Positions 41,601 through 50,160 of a DNA stretch of 64,000 nucleotides are shown one piece after another. The stretch's first letter is position 1; every line of letters begins with the position of its first letter. The DNA lies in contig VXAA01000089.1 of the NCBI GenBank assembly GCA_013399115.1, positions 14,923-78,922 of the forward strand, written 5' to 3'. The DNA is from Anseranas semipalmata. Lineage: Eukaryota > Chordata > Aves > Anseriformes > Anseranatidae. The position numbers were made by a program, and so were the translations under genes. A model generated the notes under the pieces. It was given only the letters and a program-made list of their open reading frames with translations. It was not told where the DNA came from and did no database searches.

Positions 41601-44600
41601 CATTCAAACTCGGCTGCAATCATCTGGCACCAAGCACCAATGCTGAATTCACATACGTAGCTCAATTTGAATACATTACTGAAAATAGTCTCAATTTGGC
41701 ACTTTGATTACATGAACCACCTTTCTAAAATACAGAAAGAATATTATTTTTTTTCCCTCTATTCTAATTCCACCTTCTCCCTCCACGAAGATGATCCTAC
41801 ACCCTTCGCTACCCTCTACTTCATCTCTTCTGAGAATTCAGATTTCAATCAATCATGGGGGACAGACACAAGGACTCGAATCTAATTCTCCAGAATAACC
41901 ACTTAACCAGTGTTTGATGAACCCTGTTCAACTGCATGCTATTTTACAAAACTTGAACGCTAGCTGTTCTTCGTGAGATTGACTATTTTTTGCTATTAGG
42001 TAATTCAAAGAGAATGATACATCACCACAGCAAACAAGCTGAACTTCATATATTACATGCGTAAATCCACGTCCAAACTTTAAGATGCATGTAATCACAC
42101 TATATAAACTGAGGTGCTCAATTACTGTTATATAATTTCTAACTTTACAGGTAACAATGCAGATATTTGACTTCAGCATTTTTTTACTTCTTTGGCATGT
42201 TTGATTCAAGCAGCAGGACTATACCAACGCTTCTTGTACCTAACAAACCTGTACAAACCCTGGTAATGAAGACTTGGACAATTCAGAGAACTACCGCATT
42301 TGAGAAAACACATACCCAAGATTTAAATGAAGAGCACCAAGCTATAAATTCCTTTTGGGACAAAGATACGGGGAAAATGCACACAGGAGATGACTTCCCC
42401 ATTCATTCTGAAATCAATCAACTGCAAAGCTTAGGATTGTTTAATTAGAACTTATGGTATGCAAGTCAAGATTATACTGGGAAATGGCACCCTGCCAAGG
42501 CAGCTAAGAATGACAGGCCTCAGTAATGCTTGTGGAAGAAATGAAAGAGGCTCATGCGTTTATTCCAGTGGAACATACTGCAAGGATGAGGGATACTGAC
42601 TACTTCTCTATAATTTCTAAAGCTTAACGCCTTTCTCCAACAGCTGCATGGGAAAAAATAAAATAAATGAGATATTTTGGCTTACTCTTGAAAGAACTGC
42701 CACTTGCAAAGTTTCTTTCATACATCATTTTCCACCATTTCCCAGACTTTGCTGTTCTCAACAGTACTGTTATGGTTCAAAAGCTGTGATCTAGAGCCCT
42801 GATGATATGTAGCTCTAAATTTGATACAAATTACAGATTACCAGCAGAAATTCGTAGAAGTCAAGGAATCAAAAGTTGCTATCTGCTTATCTGAAGAACA
42901 CTATTCAGTTCTAGACAGATTTATACCTTTCAGCCCAATTTACCCCATTACTGCAGGACCCCAACTATCCAGATCAGAACTCCTGTTGAACCAATAACCA
43001 AAAATAGTATTCCTGAGTGGCAAAGTTTTCAGACATTTTAAAAGTTTTTAAAAAAATGCACCACTTCTGAAACAAAACTTGCTGCAGATGAGCAGTAGGG
43101 ATAGCATTTCTTAGCTTTAGGCAAGTTATATTCCATGTGGTTTTTTTGATTCTTTCTTGCTGCTAAACAGTGTGTTTATGACTTGGTATCAGTACTACCA
43201 ACCAGCTTCCTTGCACCAAGGATCAAGTAACAGAATAAGTTTCCCAAGGGATGCTAGTTATGTGAATTGCAACAAGATTTCTACGCAAACAAAATGCTGT
43301 AAAAAAACTGGCTAAAGGCAAAGCAAGAACTGAACAACATAGAATCATAGAATCATAGAACGGCATAGGTTGAAAAGGACCTTAAAGATCATCTAGTTTC
43401 AACCCCCCTGCTCTGGGCAGGGATGCCAGCCACTAGAGCAGGCTGCCCAGCGCCACATCCAGCCTGGCCTTGAATGCCTCCAGGGATGGGGCATCCACAA
43501 CCTCTCTGGGCAACCTGTTCCAGTGCCTCACCACCCTCTGAGTGAAAAACTTCCTCCCAATATCCAACCTAAATCTCCCCTGTCTTAGTTTGTAACCATT
43601 TCCCCTTGTCCTATCACTATCAACGTGTGTGAACACGCGTTCCCCCTCCTGTTTATACGCTCCCTTCAGGTACTGGAAGGCCGCAATGAGGTCTCCCCGG
43701 AGCCTTCTCTTCTCCAAGCTAAACAAGCCCAGTTCCCTCAACCTTTCTTCATATCTCTATCTCAACATCTCTACGTATAGATCAGAAGTTCACTTAGATT
43801 TATAAAGTTGTGATAGTATCATTGAGTATCTTTAGAATTAATATATTCTCAGTCAATAACTTCAAGGCAGTTAATTGCAATTGGGCCTTTCACTTTCAAA
43901 ACTATTTTCAAATGCTGCTGTGTGGCTCCCTCTTTTGCATAACCACTCAAGTCATAGGCAAACAATTCTTTCTCCTATTAGAAAGGATTCTGACATGCAT
44001 ATCCATGCAGAAATTGGATATAAAGATGCTTAACTTATTCTGACAATGCTTTTTACAGCAGAAGCTTAAGTACTTTCTGATTATATCAGAACAGAAAATA
44101 GAAACTTTTTCTGAATTGCTGGAAACCTAACCAATTTCATTATTCCTACTGAAATCTTGTTTCATGTGCGCACTGAGACCCAAAGCATTGCACCTCACCA
44201 TTTCCACACTGGCCAAATTCTAATTTAGACTACAACAAATTCTAAAAACAACAAGCTGGGTGGAGAAAACGTGCACTGTTCATCTGCATATACCAAAGGG
44301 TGACTAGGCTTCTCATCAACTTGGGTGAGGAACAGAAAGGAAAAAGGGATGGTAATTCGCACTTGAAATAAAAAGTTTCATCTCCCTTTCTTCAGAAGGG
44401 CTGCTCCCAAACAAAGGTATACCTCATCAGGAAGATTTCTGCAGAGCAGAAAAAAGGGTTTGTACATTTAATTTTTTCTAAAAAAAAAAAAATCCAGAAT
44501 CAATACAGTCTTCCATATCAGGAAGCTGACAAGCTGTATGCAGCTCACCTTCAAATTCAAGTTGAGCCATAGGCATAGGTGCTCCATCTGATGTGGTACG

Positions 44601-47600
44601 CTATTTGAAATCTTAAAGCAAGCGATGCTGTATAAGGGATCTAATTAATTTTCCACCAGAAGGTTAGACACATCCACAGTAGTAATAACAACACTGCTAA
44701 CGTAAAGACAACAAGCAAGAACTTACATTAAGTAAATATCTACCCATCCCTCTGATGAACTCACATAGTTACTTCCTCGACTACTACAGCTGAATCCTTT
44801 CCTAAAGGAACTAATGCAGGCTTAATCATAAGAAAACTCTCATAGTTCTTAGATGCAGCGTTCAGACAGACTCATTCTACTTCATTTACTTTAATTAAAG
44901 TGAGAAGTAATTGGACACATCTTAAAAAAGATGATTACTAGCACTATCTCACATCAACAAGTTGGCCAGTCCATGGCAGGAAGCAGACAGGGTGGAAAGA
45001 CATTATGCCTGAAAGAAATATATGCTATGAGGCTGAAAGGATGTTTATCCATCAGGCCTCCCAGAATAAGACAACATTCCATCATCCTCTGTGGAAGATA
45101 AAGGGAGAGAAGGTAGATGGTCTCCTGCAAAAGAGGAATCTGAGTCATTTCAACCCATATTTCCCATCCAAAAAAAACACTCTGTACTGAATGACAGTCA
45201 CTTGTCTGCAGTTGACTCAGCTGAGCATTAAGGACAGATCTCTTTTGTACAACAGGTAAAAGCAGTGAAAAAGAGTAAATTTTGTACAGAGATTTCAATC
45301 ACCAGTTTCAAACACTACTTAAATACTGGTTGGAAATAAAAATGCCTCCCTTGCAGTTGCTACACAGACAGCATTCCTATCATCAACACCTAAGAGGTAC
45401 CAACAAGCCTTCCTGCAAAAATTCTTAAAAATTACCTAGTGGACTGCATTTGCCTTGTAGTCTCTGGATCCTCAAACATCTTGACAATAGGTTCAGTTTC
45501 AGCTTGAAGCTGCTTCAGCTGTGCAACAACAGTTGTTCTCTTCTCACGCAAAGCTAAACACAAACAAAAAATTCAATAAATTTTTGCAGAAACCAAGCTG
45601 TAATTACATGGTGGTGACAGCACATTTAAACACGTTTTTCCAATCCCTATCTAGCTTGTCCTCTCAGTCAAGTCAGAAAACCAGAGGTATCTAACAACTC
45701 ATTAACTTAATAAAAAGCCTCTCTCATTTGGTTCCCTTCCTCTTGTGTAGAGTTCTCATCAAGCCATTTAAAGAGCAGAAACCTTGCCTAATACAGCCTT
45801 GGCTTGAGCTATCTCCAGGCTTCCACTATGTGAGAAAGATTTCTAAGTAACTTTGCTTATTCCAAATAAACCTGGAAAAAAGTAAACAATGCTATGCTAC
45901 CAGTTAGATTAATCTTCCTCTAACTGACCAGGTTTCAAAAGCATACATAGAATATTTAAATGAAAGTTGATAGAAAGACTTCAAAACAGTTTAATCTGTA
46001 AGACTATGATCCGAAATATTATGCGTGTCTATTCAGAATATTAAACCTTTTATGAAAAATGGGTAAGAAACAGAATGGCTTCAGGATGATTGTTTCCAAG
46101 ACCCAAGCTTTTCCACCCAGTGCTACCAGGTGCAATAAAAATCAATACTTAAAGTTCAGCCCAGGCTTAAAAAAAAAAAACAAACACTAAAGAAAAGAGA
46201 GTAGCACCTTAAGACTGGTGATATGAACCAAGAAATTTATGGGACCAGACAACCCAAGACCAAATCCCAAGAGAGAACAGAATCCAAGAAGCCATGGAAG
46301 AGGGCCACACACCAGAGCACTCAACACTACAGTGAGGCTGTTAGACACTTCTTTTGTGATTTCTTTTTGTGGAGGAGGTCCAAAGGGGATAACACCGTAA
46401 TAGTGACCCAACCTAAACCTACAAACGACTTGCCTGACAGGAAGTATTCCAATAAGGAGAAATTATCTCCAACCTCAGATGAATCTTGAGATTATAAAAG
46501 AAGGGGAAACAGATGAAAGAAAAACTATTCAGTTAACTTACTAAGAGTACAGAAATGTTTTTTCTCTGTGACATCTTCTGGCTATGGAATTGTAAGGGGA
46601 TCACGGAAGACAAGACAAAAGCAACTATAAATAATGCACAGATGTTTTTAAATATAATAGTTTAAGTGAACTTAGCTTTGACAACTTAGAACAGTAAGGC
46701 CTTAACAAAAAGTTAGTATAAAATTTAATGAAGACAACAATTCTGCAAGCAAAAAAACCTGTCTGTACATACATTCTAGTAAGTGTTGCTGCGTGAAGAT
46801 GACACGTACCAGGAAGATCTCACAGTAAGTTAAAAACTCTGCACAGAAAACTGTGCAAGCAATCTGAACAACTGACTCTTATATTACCTCTGCTAATTTA
46901 GTTTTATACTGTTAAATAAAAGCCAAAAGATCAAATAGTAAGTCACGGTAAAAAAAAATCCAGTTCCATACTGCCAAAACGATGACTCTAAAATCGTAAA
47001 GAAAAGTTAAGAAAAAATATGCAAAGCAAAACATTCCATAAAATGAAATAAGATGTGCAAATGGGGAGAAAGTGTATATTCAAAGACTAAGGTCAGGAAG
47101 GAAAAGAAACAAACAGAAGAAAATACACAATAAAGAAACAACAAAAGGAAAAAAGCCACAAAGAATAGAAATTACAGAAAGGAAGATATTCTATTCTTCT
47201 CCCCCTCCCCAGGTGGTATGCAGGAAGGTAGAAGTTTAAGAAAAAGAAAACTTCCAAAATCATGGAGAAGACAGTAAGAGATTAAGTTTCAAATTCATCA
47301 TGATAATATTAATCATCATTGTTTTTCATATGTCTTCAATGATTTCACTTGGAGTTTCTCCTTCTAGAGAAGGAGCAATTTATCTGTCTACACAAGTGGG
47401 TAAAACACGCATTTCCAAAAATGATTGTATCCCCTCAAGGTCTGAAAATCAACTACAGACCAAAGGAATTACTTATAAGGGAAATCTAGCCTTAATATAC
47501 TGGATGCTTTAAAGGAAAAGTTATACTGACCCCAAAGTATTTTGCAATAGTGTTTAATTTGACAGATGAAAAATGGGTGCAACTTTTAGGCTATACTACT

Positions 47601-49822
47601 GTAGTGCTTGGAATAACCACATCAGCACTGAACTACTTGATGCATCACTCAAGGGCTAAGTCCCTGATTGACCAACAAACCCAAACTTCCCAGGATTAGG
47701 GTATTCTACTTGGTTCAGTGTTGCACATCCTTTCCTCAAGGCCAAAACTAAACAGTTTTGTAGTTTGACTGTCACATGCAAATTACTACCTGCTAATTAT
47801 TATTTTAGATAGGTTGTGAAAGAAATACATAAAATTTGTTTCACAACTTTTTGTATCAACTGAGCAGCTTACCATGTGGAATTTCATCGGAATAGAGGTT
47901 TTTGTACACATCCATAGCAAAATCCACCATGTTGGTATCACTAAGGAGATCCAGTTTTCCTTGGAGCAGTTCTTTTTCATTGTATATCTGAAACAGGAAT
48001 TATCATCAGATTTCTTTGAATACCACTAAATAGTTTCCAATTAATATTACACAGTTACCTTTATGGTAAGTTTATTTTATGAATTTTATCCAATAAAGTT
48101 ATTTTAAACATCAAATCTCCCACCTTTACAATGCGTCTCACAGCTCTGTCATTTGGTGTGGTTACCATACAGCCTCTCTATATCTCCAGTCTTAGCAAGA
48201 TAATACCAATCCCCTTCTATTTATGAATACTTGAACTTCAAAGAATAGTTAGAAGACAAGTAACATTTTTAGATGACTATTCCTAAGGAAGGTAAATTAG
48301 TTACTTAGTGGGCCAAAGTACGTAACAATTCATAGGGGGAAATCTAACATGGAAAATCTGACCAACATTTTAAAAAACAAAACAAAAAAACAGTTTTGGC
48401 CCCAGAACTTAAAGAGATGCAATCCAGACAGGAAGTTCAGTGAACACTTTCTAGAAAACAGCATCCTGAACCATGCAGACACATCAAGTAATTTAAAGTG
48501 TATTTCAGAAGAGATACTCAACATCAAACTTAACATTTAATTGTAACACAGCTTAATCTAAAGCATTATTAAGTCTATAGCACATGAGCAAATTTAGTTT
48601 AACTTCTGTAATTAGTTCACTGTCTTTAAGCTTAATGATCCTAATAATAATTTAAACTTGATTTGTAAACTGCTGTTAGATCTTTGAGATGCAGGCAGGG
48701 GTGTAAAACAGGATACATCTCAAAAATACATTTGCATGAAGGCTGTATTACAATTCAACACATCACATATACAGACATCTCAGATATAAAACCTGCAAAA
48801 GTTTATTCAGTTCTGAACACTATGTTATTGAAGATAACACACTGCAAAAATAACTGTTTAATTAACTTGAACTGGTTTACAAGTGCCAAAACAGAACAAA
48901 TACCCCCAAGATGACTGATATCAACCAAAATCCACAGACTAAATATGCAAACTTATTAGGTCAAGATGTTGCAATGTATGTATGCTTAACTGGTTTGCTT
49001 CTGAAGCCTAAAATAATATCGACTTCAAAAAATAATATCGACTTAAAAATTCAAAGTTTATGTAATCTGGCATGTTTTGTTCCCATTTTAAATCAGATCC
49101 GCTGAGTACCTCGGGTAACTTCCATTGAAGAGAGCTTAGTCTAGAGCACCTCTGCCATCACTGTGTTTCCCAAACTGATCTGATTTTATAAAAATATAAA
49201 TAACCAACGAGGGGTGGGAGCAGAGTGGCCTTGTACTCGATCTAAGCATAAAACCGACGACGACGGCTTAAAATTGAAGCTGAGCAGCTACCCTGCCCAC
49301 CCTGTGCCAGCCCCCGCACCCTCCGAGCCCAGCGCCGTGCGGCAGCGCTGGTGACAGCCGCCCCCGCCGGGGCGCACGGCCAGCGAGGGCTGCCTCACTA
49401 CTACGAGCCGCGGCAGCGAAAGAGAGCGCTGGTCACCGAAAATGGCGAAGCTACGAGAGACCCGAGGGCGGCAGAAGAGCCGTTTCCCCCTCCCTACGTC
49501 CCCAGGAGCCGCCGGGGAGCAGCGGCGGCCCCGTGCCCGCCTCCCTCCCGCGGCCCGGCCCTGCTCCGCCAGGGGAAGGCCCGCACGCCCCTTGCTCGCC
49601 CCCTCCCCACGCGGCGCGGAGGCCCCAAGCTCCTCCCTCAGGAAGCGGGCCCCGACCCCGCTCACGGGCCGGGCCCGGGCCGCGCCCCCGCGCGGGGGCG
49701 GGGGCANNNNNGGCCCCGGGACGCGCGCGTACCTCCTTGACGGAGAGGAACTCCAGCAGCGGGAAGACCAGGTGCCGGTCCAAGAAGTGCGCGATTTTGG
49801 TGGTCAGGTCGTACTCCGCCAT
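26566..49822 (-). CDS. EIF3E: eIF3 subunit e (INT6), complete 13-exon gene
   Basis: The gene encodes a core subunit of eukaryotic translation initiation factor 3, the cytoplasmic complex that binds the 40S subunit and recruits the initiator tRNA complex and mRNA. Within eIF3, subunit e belongs to the PCI/MPN octamer and anchors eIF3d. Thirteen minus-strand exons with GT-AG borders join in frame to 1338 nt (445 residues plus TGA), the normal vertebrate length. The protein starts [20 protein letters not shown] and ends WATQDSGFY. An N-terminal helical region is followed by the PCI domain (about residues 221-398 by family knowledge), including the winged-helix part near [14 protein letters not shown] (about 357-370). 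A basic KDVRKRR patch lies at 265-271. No frameshift, premature stop or missing exon was seen. The start ATG has a strong context (A at -3, G at +4). Identification is by recognition of the conserved protein; exon borders were worked out by hand from splice consensus and reading-frame continuity. Confidence 0.97.
26605..27789 (-). other. EIF3E intron 12
   Basis: A 1185 bp intron with the weak GTTGGT donor and a normal pyrimidine-rich TTTTTAG acceptor. It contains an A-run at about 27045-27061. Intron 11 (27925-28168) is only 244 bp and featureless. Confidence 0.82.
27790..27924 (-). CDS. EIF3E: EIF3E coding exon 12 (residues 389-433)
   Basis: The exon is 135 nt (45 codons, phase 0 at both ends), with acceptor TTTTAG|GGCCAT. 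It encodes [19 protein letters not shown] through KLNQSGRSE. The donor GAG|GTTGGT is the weakest of the gene: T at +3 and G at +4, although G at +5 is kept. Frame continuity into exon 13 and the conserved C terminus support this border. Confidence 0.95.
28169..28271 (-). CDS. EIF3E: EIF3E coding exon 11 (residues 354-388)
   Basis: The exon is 103 nt, with acceptor TTCCAG|TATGTT and donor CTG|GTAAGA. It encodes [16 protein letters not shown] through LDAKLDSKL, the winged-helix half of the PCI domain. Confidence 0.97.
28272..32831 (-). other. EIF3E intron 10
   Basis: A 4560 bp GT-AG intron with no recognisable CR1 or other repeat, only a small GGGA-rich patch near 32583-32600 and a short TA tract near 28638-28648. 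I looked for box C/D snoRNA-like hallmarks by eye in the EIF3E introns and found none convincing. Confidence 0.8.
32832..32941 (-). CDS. EIF3E: EIF3E coding exon 10 (residues 318-354)
   Basis: The exon is 110 nt, with acceptor TTGCAG|GTCCTT and donor TTGG|GTAAGG. It encodes [20 protein letters not shown] through HQCISI and two bases of Gly354. Human has Asn at 354, so this is a small lineage difference at the exon junction just before the winged helix. Confidence 0.97.
32942..33927 (-). other. EIF3E intron 9
   Basis: A 986 bp GT-AG intron with a short plus-strand T-run near 32992-33003. Nothing else was seen. Confidence 0.85.
33928..34029 (-). CDS. EIF3E: EIF3E coding exon 9 (residues 284-317)
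   Basis: The exon is 102 nt (34 codons, phase 0 at both ends), with acceptor TGCCAG|GAGTCC and donor ACA|GTAAGC. It encodes [20 protein letters not shown] through [11 protein letters not shown]-domain helices. It is symmetrical. Confidence 0.97.
34030..35515 (-). other. EIF3E intron 8
   Basis: A 1486 bp GT-AG intron, AT-rich, with a plus-strand T-run near 34159-34174. No other element was recognised. Confidence 0.85.
35516..35642 (-). CDS. EIF3E: EIF3E coding exon 8 (residues 241-283)
   Basis: The exon is 127 nt, with acceptor CTCTAG|ATATCT and donor CAG|GTAAGG. It completes Gln241 and encodes [17 protein letters not shown] through LVKVIQQ. It contains the basic KDVRKRR patch at residues 265-271 within the PCI domain. 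Confidence 0.97.
35643..36375 (-). other. EIF3E intron 7
   Basis: A 733 bp GT-AG intron with a GTAAGT donor and a clean pyrimidine-rich acceptor. Nothing further was seen. Confidence 0.85.
36376..36500 (-). CDS. EIF3E: EIF3E coding exon 7 (residues 200-241)
   Basis: The exon is 125 nt, with acceptor TTTTAG|TCAGTC and donor CCACA|GTAAGT. It encodes [18 protein letters not shown] through IDLFLYQP and two bases of Gln241. It spans the start of the PCI domain. Confidence 0.97.
36501..37977 (-). other. EIF3E intron 6
   Basis: A 1477 bp GT-AG intron with a low-complexity TTTTA-type stretch near 37677-37708. No gene, RNA or CR1 was recognised. Confidence 0.85.
37978..38103 (-). CDS. EIF3E: EIF3E coding exon 6 (residues 158-199)
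   Basis: The exon is 126 nt (42 codons, phase 0 at both ends), with acceptor AAATAG|GTTCCA and donor AAT|GTAAGT. It encodes [19 protein letters not shown] through KETIDNN, helical repeats leading into the PCI domain. Confidence 0.97.
38104..40136 (-). other. EIF3E intron 5
   Basis: A 2033 bp GT-AG intron. It contains plus-strand T-runs at about 38139-38162 and 38195-38205 and a short TA-rich stretch near 38265-38295. No other feature was seen. Confidence 0.85.
40137..40241 (-). CDS. EIF3E: EIF3E coding exon 5 (residues 123-157)
   Basis: The exon is 105 nt (35 codons, phase 0 at both ends), with acceptor TTTCAG|TTTAGG and donor CTG|GTAAGT. It encodes [16 protein letters not shown] through YFFRVL. 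It is a symmetrical exon, so skipping it would keep the frame. Confidence 0.97.
40242..40701 (-). other. EIF3E intron 4
   Basis: A short 460 bp intron with a consensus GTAAGT donor and a good polypyrimidine tract. Nothing else was seen in it. Confidence 0.85.
40702..40744 (-). CDS. EIF3E: EIF3E coding exon 4 (residues 108-122)
   Basis: This 43 nt micro-exon-sized exon has acceptor TTATAG|GGACGG and donor GGT|GTAAGT. It completes Arg108 and encodes [14 protein letters not shown]. It is too short to find as an open frame alone; it is placed by frame continuity between exons 3 and 5 and by the conserved peptide. Confidence 0.96.
40745..45435 (-). other. EIF3E intron 3
   Basis: This 4691 bp intron is the longest of the gene. 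It carries a CR1 fragment at 43338-43757 in the same orientation as the gene. Apart from short A-runs (for example near 44480) the rest is unremarkable AT-rich DNA. Confidence 0.85.
43338..43757 (-). mobile_element. CR1 LINE, 3' end, in EIF3E intron 3
   Basis: A 5'-truncated CR1 non-LTR retrotransposon copy. Its 3' tail of tandem TTCTATGA units lies at 43338-43360. The C-terminal part of the reverse-transcriptase ORF is still open over 103 codons (43433-43741), with the familiar CR1 tail motif [20 protein letters not shown]. It is the best-preserved CR1 copy in the window and so probably the youngest. It lies in the same orientation as EIF3E. Confidence 0.93.
45436..45553 (-). CDS. EIF3E: EIF3E coding exon 3 (residues 69-108)
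   Basis: The exon is 118 nt, with acceptor GTTTAG|CTTTGC and donor CTAG|GTAATT. It encodes [17 protein letters not shown] through ETTRQMQST and two bases of Arg108. The Gln/Lys-rich stretch is predicted helical. The donor is weaker than its neighbours (GTAATT). Confidence 0.97.
45554..47872 (-). other. EIF3E intron 2
   Basis: A GT-AG intron of 2319 bp. It holds a purine-rich, A-rich stretch at about 46965-47265 (pyrimidine-rich on the transcribed strand) and an A-run near 46169-46180. No gene or RNA was recognised. Confidence 0.85.
47873..47987 (-). CDS. EIF3E: EIF3E coding exon 2 (residues 31-69)
   Basis: The exon is 115 nt, with acceptor TTTCAG|ATATAC and donor CATG|GTAAGC. It encodes [17 protein letters not shown] onward to DEIPH and the first base of Ala69 (phase 1 at its 3' end). 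It continues the N-terminal helical region of eIF3e. Confidence 0.97.
47988..49732 (-). other. EIF3E intron 1
   Basis: A GT-AG intron of 1745 bp as assembled. Its first roughly 450 bp (49280-49732) are CpG-island sequence with the N gap; the rest is AT-rich. It contains an imperfect 19-bp tandem duplication (49012-49049). The long GC-rich open frames here are composition effects. Confidence 0.85.
49707..49711. other. Assembly gap (5 N) in EIF3E intron 1
   Basis: Five N bases lie between G-rich and C-rich sequence, 21 bp inside intron 1 from the exon 1 donor (GT at 49731-49732). The true length of missing sequence is unknown. The coding sequence is not affected. Confidence 0.95.
49733..49822 (-). 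CDS. EIF3E: EIF3E coding exon 1 (residues 1-30)
   Basis: Ninety coding nucleotides give 30 residues ending FLSVKE. The donor is GAG|GTACGC (phase 0). The ATG is preceded by GCGCCAAG. The 5' leader is probably only about 10-25 nt if transcription starts in the pyrimidine tract at 49832-49850. Relative to the human protein, residue 9 is Lys rather than Arg, a conservative change. Confidence 0.97.
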
Positions 49823-49825
49823 CTT
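49816..49825 (-). promoter_or_regulatory. YY1-type motif overlapping the start codon
   Basis: AAGATGGCGG on the minus strand matches the YY1 core (AANATGGCGG) and includes the initiator ATG. Downstream YY1 sites in this position and orientation are common in TATA-less housekeeping and translation-factor promoters. Confidence 0.6.
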
Positions 49826-49831
49826 GGCGCC

Positions 49832-49850
49832 GGGAAAGAAAGGGAAGGGG
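49832..49850 (-). promoter_or_regulatory. 5'TOP-like pyrimidine tract at the EIF3E start site
   Basis: On the minus strand an uninterrupted run of 19 pyrimidines (CCCCTTCCCTTTCTTTCCC) ends 9 nt before the ATG. TOP mRNAs start at a C followed by 4-15 pyrimidines, and EIF3E is a known TOP-class mRNA in mammals. Initiation inside this run would put translation of the mRNA under mTORC1/LARP1 control. The precise start nucleotide is inferred. Confidence 0.7.
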
Positions 49851-49960
49851 CGGGGCCCAGCGCGCGCCGCCTCAGCGCCGCAGCACGCGGGGAGGGCGGG
49901 GGAGGAGAGGATGGAGGCGGCGGCCGCGGCACTTAAGGAACTGTGCGCCTGCGCGGGGCC

Positions 49961-49972
49961 TGCGCATGCGCA
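49961..49972. promoter_or_regulatory. NRF1-type palindrome
   Basis: TGCGCATGCGCA is a perfect 12-bp palindrome matching the NRF1 consensus, about 110-140 bp upstream of the presumed EIF3E start. A second copy with a 10-bp GCGCATGCGC core is at 50017-50026. Confidence 0.65.
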
Positions 49973-50016
49973 GCTTCTCACGCCCGCCCGGTTTGGGGGG
50001 GGCGCGATGCCCTCCG

Positions 50017-50026
50017 GCGCATGCGC
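50017..50026. promoter_or_regulatory. Second NRF1-type palindrome
   Basis: GCGCATGCGC, the NRF1 core, lies 56 bp from the first copy within the CpG island. Confidence 0.6.
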
Positions 50027-50077
50027 GGGGAGGTTCGGGTTGTGCGCGGGCGGTCAGCGAGGGGGCGGGGCGGGGCG

Positions 50078-50091
50078 GTTGCTATGGCAGC
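50078..50091 (+). promoter_or_regulatory. RFX-type X-box
   Basis: GTTGCTATGGCAGC matches 12 of 14 positions of the ideal palindromic X-box GTTGCCATGGCAAC. It lies on the outer, divergent side of the CpG island next to a run of GC boxes. This is a motif match only; occupancy is unknown. Confidence 0.4.
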
Positions 50092-50160
50092 GCGAAAGGA
50101 GCGGGGGTGCCGAGCCCCGAGGTGGCTCCCGCCCCGCGCCTGAGGTGGCTGTAGGGCCCC

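Larger units (their letters stand above)
49280..50160. promoter_or_regulatory. CpG-island promoter of EIF3E
   Basis: A block of very high GC and dense CpG spans exon 1 and its flanks, in strong contrast to the AT-rich DNA on both sides. It holds GC boxes (49847-49855; 50061-50078), two palindromic NRF1-type sites (49961-49972; 50017-50026) and a related half-match (49944-49954). There is no TATA box near the start. This is the expected architecture for a TOP/housekeeping translation gene and is compatible with bidirectional activity. Confidence 0.85.

Noticed and set aside
43433..43741. 103-codon minus-strand frame as a host gene exon
   Set aside because: It is the C-terminal part of the CR1 reverse-transcriptase ORF and belongs to the retrotransposon.
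26605..49732. Intronic snoRNA genes, as found in many TOP genes
   Set aside because: Scanning the introns by eye for minus-strand box C (RTGATGA) with a correctly spaced box D (CTGA) and closing stem gave only isolated TCATCA matches (for example near 34371, 44312, 47314). None had the full arrangement.
49451..49981. Open frame running through EIF3E exon 1, suggesting an N-terminally extended protein
   Set aside because: The frame upstream of the ATG is open for about 53 codons but has no upstream ATG (it begins at a GTG). It crosses the promoter motifs and TOP tract, and runs past the exon 1 donor into intron 1 and the N gap. It is best explained by CpG-island composition.
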